Source of the DNA: Tigriopus japonicus
Lineage: Eukaryota; Arthropoda; Copepoda; Harpacticoida; Harpacticidae
Assembly (NCBI GenBank): GCA_010645155.1
Contig: CM021321.1
Span: 3,745,254-3,809,253, forward strand
Length of the DNA stretch: 64,000 nt
Reading direction: 5' to 3'
The translations under genes were made by a program, and so were the position numbers. Below are positions 1 to 10,500 of this stretch, one piece after another. The notes beneath the pieces are model-generated. The model was given only the letters and a program-made list of their open reading frames with translations. It made no database searches and had not been told where the DNA came from. The first letter of the stretch is position 1; the number at the start of each line of letters is the position of its first letter.

Positions 1-2
1 AA

Positions 3-119
3 AGTGATTCTAAGCAAGCGCTTCCACTGACCCCGGAAGGTTCGTCGATGATGGTCGAGGATGCGTCTTTCCCACTTGGATCGATCAGTCCGAATGTTGT
101 TTATTTGCGTTCATTATAA
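3..119 (+). CDS. 3' end of an unidentified protein-coding gene (partial)
   Basis: An open frame enters from the left edge and runs to a TAA at 117-119. The 38 residues are rich in Ser and Pro and end in ISPNVVYLRSL. Codon choice (CCG, TCG, GTC, GCG, GAG) resembles the well-supported exons here and differs from the AT-rich DNA that follows. No upstream splice site is visible because the gene begins outside the window. No family is recognised; it looks like a disordered C-terminal tail. A chance open frame remains possible at this length. Confidence 0.4.
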   Translation, partial: SDSKQALPLTPEGSSMMVEDASFPLGSISPNVVYLRSL

Positions 120-1243
120 TAACGGAAATTCGCCTCGAAGTTCAGTCGGGAGTAGCTTGTCAATTAATGCTTGGAGGTTGAGGCGGTTCCTTTCGATACG
201 TTACGTTCAGTTGCCGATGTATACTATGTATTAGCTGGTCTAAACATCAAATAATTCATCAAAAATACAACACAAATTTGCCGGAAAGTTCAAAATTGTT
301 TTGGCAAACCTACTACTACGCACGTATGAGCCACCAATGAAACCACTGACATAGAATTAATTGCCATTTAGGAACGTCGATTTTTCGCTAATATATTTTT
401 TACAATTTACGTATCAAAATTGAAATTGCAATGAAGAGCATTTTCATGATATGGAACAGCAAAATTGTTCAAGAAAGTTTTTTTTTGTGCATCAAATGAC
501 TGATATCATGATTCTGGTTTACCTATCTATACTGATTAAATTTAGATTTTTATGGATGGACATATGAATCAAAAAGTCAACGATTAAACTAAATCTCCCA
601 TACTTTTAAGGTACGAAACGTTTTAAGAGTATTATAATTACACAACTGAATATGATATTTTACAGACTGGGCCTGTAGTTATTTTAAAAGATTAGTTTGC
701 AGTAATTTTGATAAAATTTTATTTTTCCTTTTTTGACAATTTTCATACTAGAAGTAGAGGCTGCAATTTTATCAAAAGATGCCAAAACGATGAAAACATG
801 TGGCCGCAAAAGGATGTTTTGCTTAAATGCTCACGGAGAAAGGTTTTTGAAGCCTTTTTCCCTTTGAAATTGTCACTTTCTATTTCCCGTGGATAAATTT
901 AGGCAATCATATTTTGGTTGGATCTAAATTTCTAACAAATGTGATTGCAGGCATAAAGAGGGCTAAAAATAGTTTTTCTTTATATTCTTGCAAGTCTCAA
1001 GCAAGTTTTAAAAAATGAACAACAATTTCTAAACTGCTTGAGTAACACTCAAAACGAAGCTGGAGAACGAAACTTGGCCCAATTTTTCTGTTAGCAAATA
1101 GAAAAAGTTGTTTTGCTTTCCTGACTCTTGTCATTTTTCCCAGGACGCTTTTAGCTTTCTGGAATTCGAGAGGTGGCAGTAAAAATAACAAAATAAATCT
1201 TTCATGAAAAGACTCAATTAGGATAGATGGGATAATTAGGATT
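120..1243. other. AT-rich non-coding stretch
   Basis: No open frame here has both credible splice signals and coding-like composition. Short frames at 708-896 (+) and 997-1191 (-) look like chance. No repeat or RNA gene was recognised. Confidence 0.5.
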
Positions 1244-4200
1244 TCACAACCTCAAAGGTTTTGTGGAGACGTGAGTGCAACATGGGAAACAAAACTTTCT
1301 TGTTTTCAGCGCAAGATTCATTTGAGGTCCTAAATCGTCTCTATTTTTTCAAAGGACAGATATTGAAAAAGGCTTTATCAATATGGTGTGTATTTTTGAC
1401 GATTAAGTAAATTATCTTTTGACCTTTCAGGAGAAGTGTTTGTTACTGTCATCGCCACGACAACGGTGAATATAATTATCTTTGTCATGATCCTGATTTG
1501 CCGCAATCTTTTGCTGGAAGATAAGTGGAAATCGTCTTGTTGGGAAGACGAATCTACGTAAGTTCAGGAAGAAACCCTTCAAATTGGGACTCAGAGAGTA
1601 ATGATGAGAACAATCTTTTTCTCTCTCAATCAACCAAATTCATCCCACTAATCTGAAGGAGCTTAAGTATGTCAAAGAATTGAGTAACAAATCCATTGGA
1701 AGTTACAAATTTTGCCATCTCAAACCTCAGAGCAGGGAAATGCATGTAAAGAATGAGCAAGCTCGCTTTTGGGGGAAAATGCAAGGAGAGTGTAGCTTAA
1801 TACTTTCTCTTGGTTGCACCAGGTTGATTGAAAGGTCTCTAAGCTTCTTTCCAGATGTCATAGCATAATTGGAAAGAAAAAAATGATCAATTATTTCCAG
1901 TTTGTTGGAAAACCGTTCAATAATGAGTCAGTCATCCAATCAGTCATCCAAAGTTAGCCAATGATCAATTTTAAGTCTCGAATTTTCTTGCAGTGGCTCC
2001 TATTGAATTGTTTGAAAGACACCAAAATGGTAACATTTCTTACACAAACATGCTTCTTCTTTTTGGCAAGAGGTCATGAGTTCGATCCTAGGTTTGTCCC
2101 CTCTCTTCCCTTCATCTAGTCGCCTCTAGGAGCCAGTCATGGCGCACTCGGCTGGGTTGCTGTTTGGATGGTGGGGAGGGGAGAAGGTGTGTTTAATCTT
2201 CAGGCTGTTGACGAACTCTCCAAAAGCCAGGCTGGAGAACGTGGTGGCGTTATCTGTTCTTATTACCTTTGGGTTTCCATACTGTCGGAATATGGCCCCA
2301 AGGGCCCCAATTGTGTGGTGGGAGCTTGTGGAGGGAACCGGGGCCGCCACGGGAAAACGGCTCAGGTTGCACCTGGCCACGACGATATGCCTGCCATCTG
2401 GGATGGGGCCGAACAGGTCGATTGCTACAGTATGCCATGCGTGGGGTGGAGGGCTGGCCGATATTTTTGGTGCTTTTGTTCTCTCTGGTACGTACAGTTG
2501 ACACTGGTTACATCTTTCCACAAAGGCCTCGATGGCCCTATCCATCCCTGGAAACCACGCCTCCGCTCTAAGCCGCCTCTTCATTGCTGTGGAGCCAAGG
2601 TGGGCCTCGCCATGGGCTAGCCCCAAAGCTCTGTTGTACAAGGATTCTGGGAGGACAATTCGTTCTCCCCTTATGATTGTTCCACGCCTAGTGCTGGTGA
2701 GCTCCGAGAAGATTTGTCTAAATGCACTGGTACGGCCATCTCGTCTTGGTTTGCTCCCTAATCCGATCTCTCTTGATAACTGTGTCAGGCGCGGGCACTG
2801 TTTGGTCTCCCAAATGATTGCCGAGGGAGTAATGCGGGCTATGATGCCCTCGACCCCCACTAATGCGTATAACNNNNNNNNNNNNNNNNNNNNNNNNNNN
2901 NNNNNNNNNNNNNNNNNNNNNNNNNNNNNNNNNNNNNNNNNNNNNNNNNNNNNNNNNNNNNNNNNNNNNNNNNNNNNNNNNNNNNNNNNNNNNNNNNNNN
3001 NNNNNNNNNNNNNNNNNNNNNNNNNNNNNNNNNNNNNNNNNNNNNNNNNNNNNNNNNNNNNNNNNNNNNNNNNNNNNNNNNNNNNNNNNNNNNNNNNNNN
3101 NNNNNNNNNNNNNNNNNNNNNNNNNNNNNNNNNNNNNNNNNNNNNNNNNNNNNNNNNNNNNNNNNNNNNNNNNNNNNNNNNNNNNNNNNNNNNNNNNNNN
3201 NNNNNNNNNNNNNNNNNNNNNNNNNNNNNNNNNNNNNNNNNNNNNNNNNNNNNNNNNNNNNNNNNNNNNNNNNNNNNNNNNNNNNNNNNNNNNNNNNNNN
3301 NNNNNNNNNNNNNNNNNNNNNNNNNNNNNNNNNNNNNNNNNNNNNNNNNNNNNNNNNNNNNNNNNNNNNNNNNNNNNNNNNNNNNNNNNNNNNNNNNNNN
3401 NNNNNNNNNNNNNNNNNNNNNNNNNNNNNNNNNNNNNNNNNNNNNNNNNNNNNNNNNNNNNNNNNNNNNNNNNNNNNNNNNNNNNNNNNNNNNNNNNNNN
3501 NNNNNNNNNNNNNNNNNNNNNNNNNNNNNNNNNNNNNNNNNNNNNNNNNNNNNNNNNNNNNNNNNNNNNNNNNNNNNNNNNNNNNNNNNNNNNNNNNNNN
3601 NNNNNNNNNNNNNNNNNNNNNNNNNNNCCGGAAAAACACGCTCTAAACCCTTTTGTGTTGATCCAGGAGGCTGTGGTACTATCCACGTGTGTGATTGGAT
3701 CAATAATCCGGGCTGGGGTGCAACTTGGCCATGGTTCAATAGGTCTTTTATTTTCGTAAAGTGAATGAGCATTGGCCTGTAAGCCCAAAAGATTGGGGTT
3801 GAGAGTCAGCATGCCCAAGTTAATGGCCAGGGACTTGGAGATAATCGCTTCAATGGGTTGCTCCAACCCTTCGTCATCGATGACCAGCCATCTTGCCTCC
3901 ATAGTCCTTCCAAGCCACGACGTCGGCGAAGTCAATACCCCTCTTGGTCGGATTGGTTTGCTCCCCAGAGGGCGGACGTACGTGTTTGTTGGGATGATTT
4001 GCGCTTTGTTGTTTGAGGATAGAAGCCGGATTGGGAGCACGTTGGCTTGGGCCCCTGTGTCCACAATGGCTTGGATTGTGTCTTCTCCCACTAAAACTGG
4101 TGCGGTGACTGGGGCGTCCTCGTTCTTCTCGGCTGGGAGTGAGGCAAACACGTCATAGAATGCTACCTGATGATCGTCGTCGTTATTGGTATGAATTGGT

Positions 4201-5775
4201 GGGTTCTGGGAGGGGTTGGGTTCTGCGAGTTGGTTGATTCGTCGCTGTTGCTTGGAGTGGTTTTGCGTGGACCGGCAAACCGTGGCGAAGTGTCCAGTCC
4301 TTCCGCATCCATGACAAGTGGCATTCTTCGCTCGGCATTGTTGGCGGGCATGGCCCCGCAGTCCGCAACCCCGACATGGATCGCCGTTGTGGTGATCTTG
4401 AGTGCGATATTGGTCTTGCCTTCTCCGCCTTGAATAAGGCCCCATGACTCGATTGACCACTTCTGGAATTGGCTCCTCATGGGCCTCTGCCGCCAGAATG
4501 TTCTTCCCGTCCTCTCGGGCCAGCCCCGTGGCTTGGGACGAGAGCTCCACCTCATGAGCCCTGGTGAGTAGCTCTGCCACGGACCATTTGTTCTGAAGTG
4601 CACTGGCTCGGATGAGTTGGGAACTTGTTCCTCTGATGGCCTGATGGCGGATTAGGTGGTTGCGGCACTCTCCACATGGAAGCCCGCAGCGGTTGGCCAG
4701 GTCCGTGACCCGTTCAAAGAAGGCCGAGAACGCCTCCCCCGGCCTTTGCGATGAGCTCAGGAATGCGTTCAAGGTGAGGTACTCCGATTTGAGGTCGGAG
4801 AAGTGGTTCCGGAGATGAGACACTACCCCTTTGTAGGTCACTGCTTGGGCCCGCAGATCAGGAAAGCGGGTTCGAACCGTCCTCTGGGTTGAAGGGCCCA
4901 GGGCTAAGCGTAGAAGTCGCACCCATTGTTGGTTCGCTTGGCCGTTGTCGATGGCCAGTGGGTCATTGTGGCCATAAAAGGCTTCGCAGTAGGCTTCAAA
5001 GGTGTCGGTCCAAGAGTGGAAGTGTTCGAGGCGGTCGTTTTCTGGTACTTGCGAGTGATCAAACGTAGGAGGTTGGGGAGCTCCTCTACTTGGTCCAGGG
5101 TTTTGGGCTGGGGTTGGAATGTCCCTACCGGACAGTGACATGATCGTTCCACGTCGCGGGTCAGATCCTCGTCGCCATTAAAGAATCCCAAGGAACGCCA
5201 GTATCGAGTGCCAAAACCTGAATATATTTAGACAGTAGATATCTAGGTATAACATACATAAAGAAGTAAAAGTTGGTTAGTGGTACCCACCCTGGAGATA
5301 GAGGAGGAAGTTGTGAAGAGGTCGGAGGAAGAAATGGGAATGACGAAAGAGGCAGGTTTCGTGGAAACTATTTTTGCTCGTCCGATGAGTTAGGATTCGT
5401 CAAATGCACTGACTTATTCAAAAAAAAACATGGCGCTTTTTCACTTGATTTATCTGGAAACATTGGGCCTCATATAGCCTTTTACATTTAGCTTAGTAGG
5501 CTTTTATACTAAGGCACTGAGTAGCCAACACACCAACTGATGTACTTGAGGTGAACAGAGCTAGCTCCTAAAACTGGTATTGAGTAGGCAAGGCATGCTA
5601 GTTGGATCTTAGAGTAGTATAGAGGGGCCATTGTCGTCATTTTGTCTGCCTTGTTTCAGCTGATACTGAAATCAAAGTTGCCCATAAGTTGCGTGATAAA
5701 GCAGATATTTCCGAAGAATATCGTATAACCTTGCCCAAGCAAGTGGAAGATCATAGTACAAACGTTGGTGCGTAG
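1244..5775 (+). CDS. Candidate multi-exon gene of unknown function, 3' part
   Basis: Weak exon chain with compatible phases: 1244-1270, 1310-1385, 1431-1465, 1995-2030 and 5660-5775 (stop TAG 5773-5775). Several splice sites look good: donor GTGAGT at 1271, acceptor TTGTTTTCAG before 1310, acceptor TTTTCTTGCAG before 1995, acceptor CCTTGTTTCAG before 5660. The last exon encodes a charged C-terminus that includes KVAHKLRDKADISEEYRITL and ends STNVGA. The first two introns would be only 39 and 45 bp, shorter than others in this window, so that part is least certain. The exon at 1431 can instead be read in another frame to a GTAAGT donor at 1558, giving a hydrophobic transmembrane-like segment, but that choice breaks phase with the later exons. 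The final intron holds the antisense gypsy element. No family recognised; the 5' end is not identified. Confidence 0.33.
2126..5141 (-). mobile_element. Ty3/gypsy LTR retrotransposon, antisense, internal part with assembly gap
   Basis: From the ATG at 5141 the minus strand reads a gag-pro polyprotein of about 500 codons before the gap: a capsid-like region, two CCHC zinc knuckles (CRGCGLRGHARQQC and CHGCGRTGHFATVC), then an aspartic protease with AIVDTGAQANVLP. After the N run the integrase is readable: an HHCC-type zinc region ending CNQCQ, core motifs VAIDLFGP and IRTDNATTF, and a third acidic residue in NPAEC, where the frame closes at 2126. Reverse transcriptase and RNase H should fall in the gap, but 754 bp is too little for both, so the gap size is nominal or the copy is deleted. 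Gag-pro and integrase are out of frame across the gap as written. The protein stops just after the third catalytic residue, so the integrase C-terminus is missing. No flanking LTR pair was found. The element is more GC-rich than its surroundings. Confidence 0.9.
2874..3627. other. Assembly gap (N run)
   Basis: 754 consecutive N bases inside the gypsy element. Any open frame running through it is artificial. The expected content is the reverse transcriptase and RNase H part of pol. Confidence 0.99.
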
Positions 5776-6311
5776 GACTTTTTTGGGCAAGTTTCAACTA
5801 GTTGCTGTTGCAGATTCGCCCTTGCTGCCATCTACAAAAAGTAACAGCGGCCTGCTGTGGTATCTCCACTCTGGGAACTCTGTGAGTTGGATAGTACATA
5901 CAGTATGTCCATGGTTGAACTAATTTTAAGGTTTAAAAATCATAACGGAAGTCCCAAAAAGGGTATTTTGTGCAACAAAATACCATATAGACCCCCAAAT
6001 GAAGGGGATAATGACCAAGATCCAACATTACTTGTTTCATTTTTATTGACACCCCTGGTGCTGACACCCTCGGGTTGCCAATAAAATGAAAAATGAATAG
6101 TATTAATGTACCTGCAAGGGAAGGGAGTAATGGCCAAAATCCGGCGGAGGGAGTTTCATTCAATGCTTCAGATGCAAGGTCGAGCTCATTTAAGATGTAC
6201 TTGTAGTAAGATATTTGAGTCTAAGGGCAGTAAAGTAATTTGCAGGGGAGTAAAGGAAGCTAAAGGGCAATAATATTTTGGACTCGACTTCCTTGGACTT
6301 GGAGGAAGTCT

Positions 6312-6320
6312 CATAAAAGG
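6312..6320 (+). promoter_or_regulatory. TATA-like box
   Basis: CATAAAAGG lies about 285 bp upstream of the candidate secreted-protein ATG at 6605. Transcription would start near 6340-6345, with an intron possible in the 5' UTR because a TTCTATTCCAG acceptor ends at 6600. Weak on its own. Confidence 0.3.
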
Positions 6321-6344
6321 AGAAGGCAGTCATTAAGTTCTATT

Positions 6345-6455
6345 TCTCATCTCATTCTCTCAAACTCATTTATTTTATGCTCTCTTCATTGCTTAGCTTT
6401 GAGAAGGCAAAACTTTTCACCACGTCATTTGATTGAGGTGAGAATTGAAATACGT
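6345..6455 (-). repeat. Dispersed repeat family R, copy 1 (inverted)
   Basis: The reverse complement shares the blocks CCTTCTCAAA, AATGAAGAGAGCATA and AATGAATGAGTT (with a few substitutions) with a + strand copy at 26378-26475, and more distantly with 42295-42420 and 53595-53700. No coding capacity or clear terminal repeats. Probably a short nonautonomous element. Confidence 0.55.
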
Positions 6456-6604
6456 CATCTACCCAACACAAGCAATGTCTCATTTGCCAAACAACGTATT
6501 TGATCATAATTTTCCATTGAAAAGGAATCATAATTTTCATGCTTAGCCTCACAGTGCAGGAAATTCCGTGCTTCTTTGCTGTGCAGAAATTCTATTCCAG
6601 ATTT

Positions 6605-6872
6605 ATGATTATTCTCATCATTAGCCTCGTTGTCCAGATTTCAGTCGTCCTTGGCTTTAGCAATAAGATTGATTTAAGCAACCAAAAATATGGCATATGG
6701 TTCGTAATTGATATTTTTCAATTGCGATCTCAAACAAGCCCAAAGAAACCACGTCTAAAGTTCATTTCACGGACCATTTTTCAGGTTTGATCGTTTGGTC
6801 GACTCAGACAACTTTAATGGGGATCCTTTATATATTCAGATTACTGATCCGGAAAGACGTCTATCGATTTGA
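6605..6872 (+). CDS. Candidate small secreted protein (60 aa)
   Basis: Two exons, 6605-6699 and 6785-6872, separated by an 85-bp intron (donor GTTCGT, acceptor CCATTTTTCAG) and joined in phase. The ATG opens a strong signal-peptide-like sequence, MIILIISLVVQISVVLG, followed by a hydrophilic mature part of about 43 residues containing QKYGIWFDRLVDSDNF. The stop is TGA at 6870-6872, and an AATAAA lies 30 bp later. The acceptor TTCTATTCCAG just before the ATG suggests a 5' UTR intron. There is no cysteine framework and no dibasic processing site, so neither toxin nor classical neuropeptide is indicated. The donor is non-canonical beyond GT, which lowers confidence. No family recognised. Confidence 0.38.
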
Positions 6873-6901
6873 AATGAACACAGATTTGTGAACTATTTGT
6901 C

Positions 6902-6907
6902 AATAAA
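6902..6907 (+). promoter_or_regulatory. Polyadenylation signal AATAAA
   Basis: Canonical hexamer 29 bp after the stop codon of the candidate secreted-protein gene at 6605-6872. Confidence 0.4.
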
Positions 6908-7575
6908 CGATTTGCTTCTAGTTTAACATGCGTTTTATTTTCTTTGCCTATTACTAGGTATATATTCTTTCATTTGTGTAGCGGTTGTAGGGGTTGTTGT
7001 ACATTAGGTAGGAAGGACAAAGATAGCGATGATGATTATATAGCAATAGTATTGACATATACATTGGCTTGATAAGATTTGAAGATGCTCCGTTGCCATC
7101 TCTTCCAGACAATCTGCAAAACAACTATGGCGATCTCAACAGAAGTCGTCTATGGTTTGGGATAACTTGTGTCGCTCACACGTGTTTCTTTTTTGGCAAG
7201 AGTGGTAACAAAATATCGGGTAAATTGACTTGTTTGGCACGCAACCTTGCACGTGTTAACATCCTCGTCCACCAATGACCATTGCTCCATTTCAAAGGGT
7301 CGAATGGAAACAAAAGAAATGTTGGATACACCACAGAAATGATCACTTTACTTTCATAACAGAAGTAGCGGTATTTCTTTTTTCAGAAACAATTTCAATA
7401 AATGCACCTCTTCTGCACTTCCTGTGGTAAATTGTGTAGACTAAGCTAAATCTGAGAACCTTCCTTGAGCCTTGGTCTTAACAATAGGAACGACATTGAT
7501 AATAATAATAAAACAAAATGGTCGCTCAAAGGATGGAGAAGTGGGTTTGTTCTCAATCTGACATGTCCTCGAAGC
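6908..7575. other. Intergenic stretch, nothing recognised
   Basis: No supported gene, repeat or RNA. It includes the 3' flank of the PRRT-like gene transcribed from the right; no AATAAA was seen on the minus strand near its stop. Confidence 0.5.
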
Positions 7576-10500
7576 CTAAAATGCAAGGTTTGCGGATCGT
7601 CGGACACTCAATCCATGATTCTCATCCTCGTCCTCTTCTTCTTCATCGTCATCATCCAACCCATCCTCTTCGGTATTGCTCTCTCCAATTTCCGAGAAAT
7701 CATCAGTGTCCCCTGTGGCGCCCAAATCTGATTGCTCAGAAGGAATGCGAGCTCTTGAAGGCCCACTAGATTGAGCCCCAGAGGATTCCAAAGGAATTTG
7801 ACTGCCATCCCATCTAAAAGCAGCTTGACCTGGCTTGGTTGGGTTCTTTAAGGGCTGATAGAGTTGAGGTGCTTGGCCATCCTGTCCAGGTGCTGATGGT
7901 TTTTGAGCTCCCGAGGATGTAGTTTGTGCTGGGTCTTCTGGATCGCTCTCAGACTCGGAGGATGAGGATGATGAGAACACGGTGCTTGTTCGATCATTGG
8001 GATTGATTCGGGAGTATTCTTTGCCCTCTCGGGTGGCAGTGGTTTGCTTCACTACACTAAGTAGATCATTGAGAGACGATGAGCTGGATAACAATGATTG
8101 GCGGGAGTTCACCTTGGCTTGTTGAGTATCTTTGGTGTCTTGAGACGAAGTTCGTTTGGGTGGCAGAGGGCGATCTTTTTTGCTCTTGTTGGAGTCACTG
8201 TTATTGCCCATGTTCACGCCTGAGTCCGGTGTGATATCCTTACTCAGATAGGTCGAGTTATTGCCGTGAAGCTTGAGCATTGCCGAGTATTCCAATGGAC
8301 TTACAAGCTGGAGTTTTTGCCCATCCGTCTGATTGATTCCAGGGAGTTGCTGGCTTCGACGTCGACGCCGAGGTTCCGTGCCAAAGATACTGGATACCTC
8401 CGACTCATTGTCGGCCAGGCCCTCTGAGTAGCCCTGAGTCGCTTGACTCGTGAAATGGTCGAAGGCGCTATTGACGTCTGAGTCCTCCTCATCGGTCAGA
8501 TAATCAGGCTGGAGATGGTTAGAAAGACGTGGTGGTGCTCCCTGATGATGCTGATGAATCGGACTGGCTGAGGAGTCCTCATGATCGGTCAGAATAGGCG
8601 ACAGCATGGATTGGGGATCAACAGATAGACCCCGGTTCAGGCCCAAGTAATTGAGTCTTTGAGGAGGAGTGGGTCCAATTAGAGTAGACCCTTGGCGCAA
8701 CCCAACCACTGGCGAGTTGCGTTTAAAGCCGTCTGTGTTGTAGAACTGCTGGTGTGGTTGGGAGAGTCTGCCCCCAACTCGATCGTCAAATGCATATTCA
8801 GGGGACTCGCCCAAACGTAACCTGGGTGGATGTCCCTGTTCCATACGGAGATGAGCTGCCATGGCTTGGGCGTGTCTTACAGTGGGCGGAGTATCATACA
8901 ACGGGTTGTGGCGCCTGGGCATTTCCTCCTGTCGCTGAGCATGTTGCCACCGGGAATATGATATGGGAGTCATTGAGCCAGCAGCTTGATGCGGATGGAC
9001 CTGGGGCTGTTGCCGGTACATGAGTTGTGGGTGTCCCCTCACTGGTGGAGGTGGTCCACTCCGGTTGTAGTAACCTCCAAGGCTGCGACTCCGTTGGAAC
9101 TGTCCCTCATTGGAAGGTGCTTCTGCAGCATTGTTCTGAACGAGATTCTGCCGACTGGACGGTCGTGAGGACACATTCTGCCGACTGGTTGGACGTCCTG
9201 GCCGTGTGTGTGTGGCTCGTTCCTGAAGTTCCAGTTGTTGGCGTTGACTAGGAAGCAGAGGCCTTGGCTTTTGGTTGACTTGCTTCTTCTGGTTCCTGGT
9301 GCTGCCATAGTAATAGTAGGGGTTTTCCAACTTCTCTTTTTTGGCACTGTCAGCGGGAGAGTTTGCCGAAGGGCCCAGTTTCCCACCCAATGTACTGGTG
9401 ATGAAGCCTTGGGCATTCACGGGGGGAGCTTTGCCCATCTTTCCATTGGTCTGGCCGTACATCCGCATGTCAAAGCTTTGGGTGGCCGAAATGGAAGAAC
9501 ATCGCGAAGGAGGCCGGTAGATTTGGGAGCGTCCATAAACCGAGCTCATGTCGTCTTCGGAGTAAATTGCCTGGGATGGAGTGCCTTTCATGGTCTCCTT
9601 GGGCGGAAACTTCATGCCTGGCGGCGGTTCGTACATTTGGGCCAGTTCTGGGTCAATGTCCTCGCCGTTTTCTGATGGCCCCAGCGAGTCTATGGACTTG
9701 TAAATTGGAGACTGTCGATTTTGTTCCGAGAGCATAGCCGACCCTCCTGGTCCATGTCTTTGACTTTGCCTCATTTTCACGTTGCCAAACGTGGTTTCAG
9801 GCTGGGAAGCCGGAGAGAGCTTGTCCATGGGACCCTTGCCGACCTCCAAACCGGGAATCCGATCCATCAAAAGGACCTGTAAATAGGTAATCCAAGCGTT
9901 AGTGATGTGTTCGGTGTGAACAGCAAGGAAACACCTACCGAATCATCGAAACTTTGGGATGCCCGTAATTTGTCCCGGGCGTCAAGATTCCTCGAAACTG
10001 GCCGTGATTCTCGGAGATTCGTTGCTTCCACTAAATTGCTCGTGGATTGCCTTAGGACATCATCTTGTGGAAGATTGGGATCATCGCCCATTCGAAACCT
10101 TCAAATCAAATATTTTCGTCGAATAAGACGGGATTTTCCCACGAAAAAAAAACCACAATCACTCACCGAACAAATCCGGAATCGTTAAATAACATGGACG
10201 AGGGTCGACTTGGATTCTTGAGATTCGAGTAAAGTGCCGTGTCCACCGTGGCTCGACTTGAGGTTCCACTATTGGATGGATGTAATCCCGATCCTCGAGC
10301 AATATCCTGATAGTTGCCAGAAGTCCTCAAAGTGGAATTGGGGTTGGAGTTTGAAGAACTGGAAGGGGCTCGTTTCTGATTCATGATGGGTCCCATGAGT
10401 CCCATCGTGGATTGTGGGCTATGTCCAGAGGGCAACGCAGTCAGAGCTAGGTTGCTGTTGGTCAGATTCTCTGAAATATTCAACACTATGAGAAACGGTT

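Larger units (their letters stand above)
5776..6604. other. Intergenic stretch
   Basis: No gene is supported. It holds a TATA-like box (6312-6320) and one copy of a dispersed repeat (6345-6455), listed separately. Confidence 0.5.

Noticed and set aside
1431..1557. Transmembrane-like exon reading (EVFVTVIATTTVNIIIFVMI) ending at a GTAAGT donor
   Set aside because: Attractive in isolation, but its phases match no neighbouring candidate exon; the shorter reading to 1465 keeps phase through to the last exon. Not fully excluded.
2532..3764. Long open frames on both strands crossing the N run
   Set aside because: They exist only because N codons are not stops; the real content is the antisense gypsy element.
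9208..9675. 155-codon plus-strand frame
   Set aside because: It is the antisense of the last PRRT-like exon, whose minus-strand frame runs on in phase with six upstream exons.
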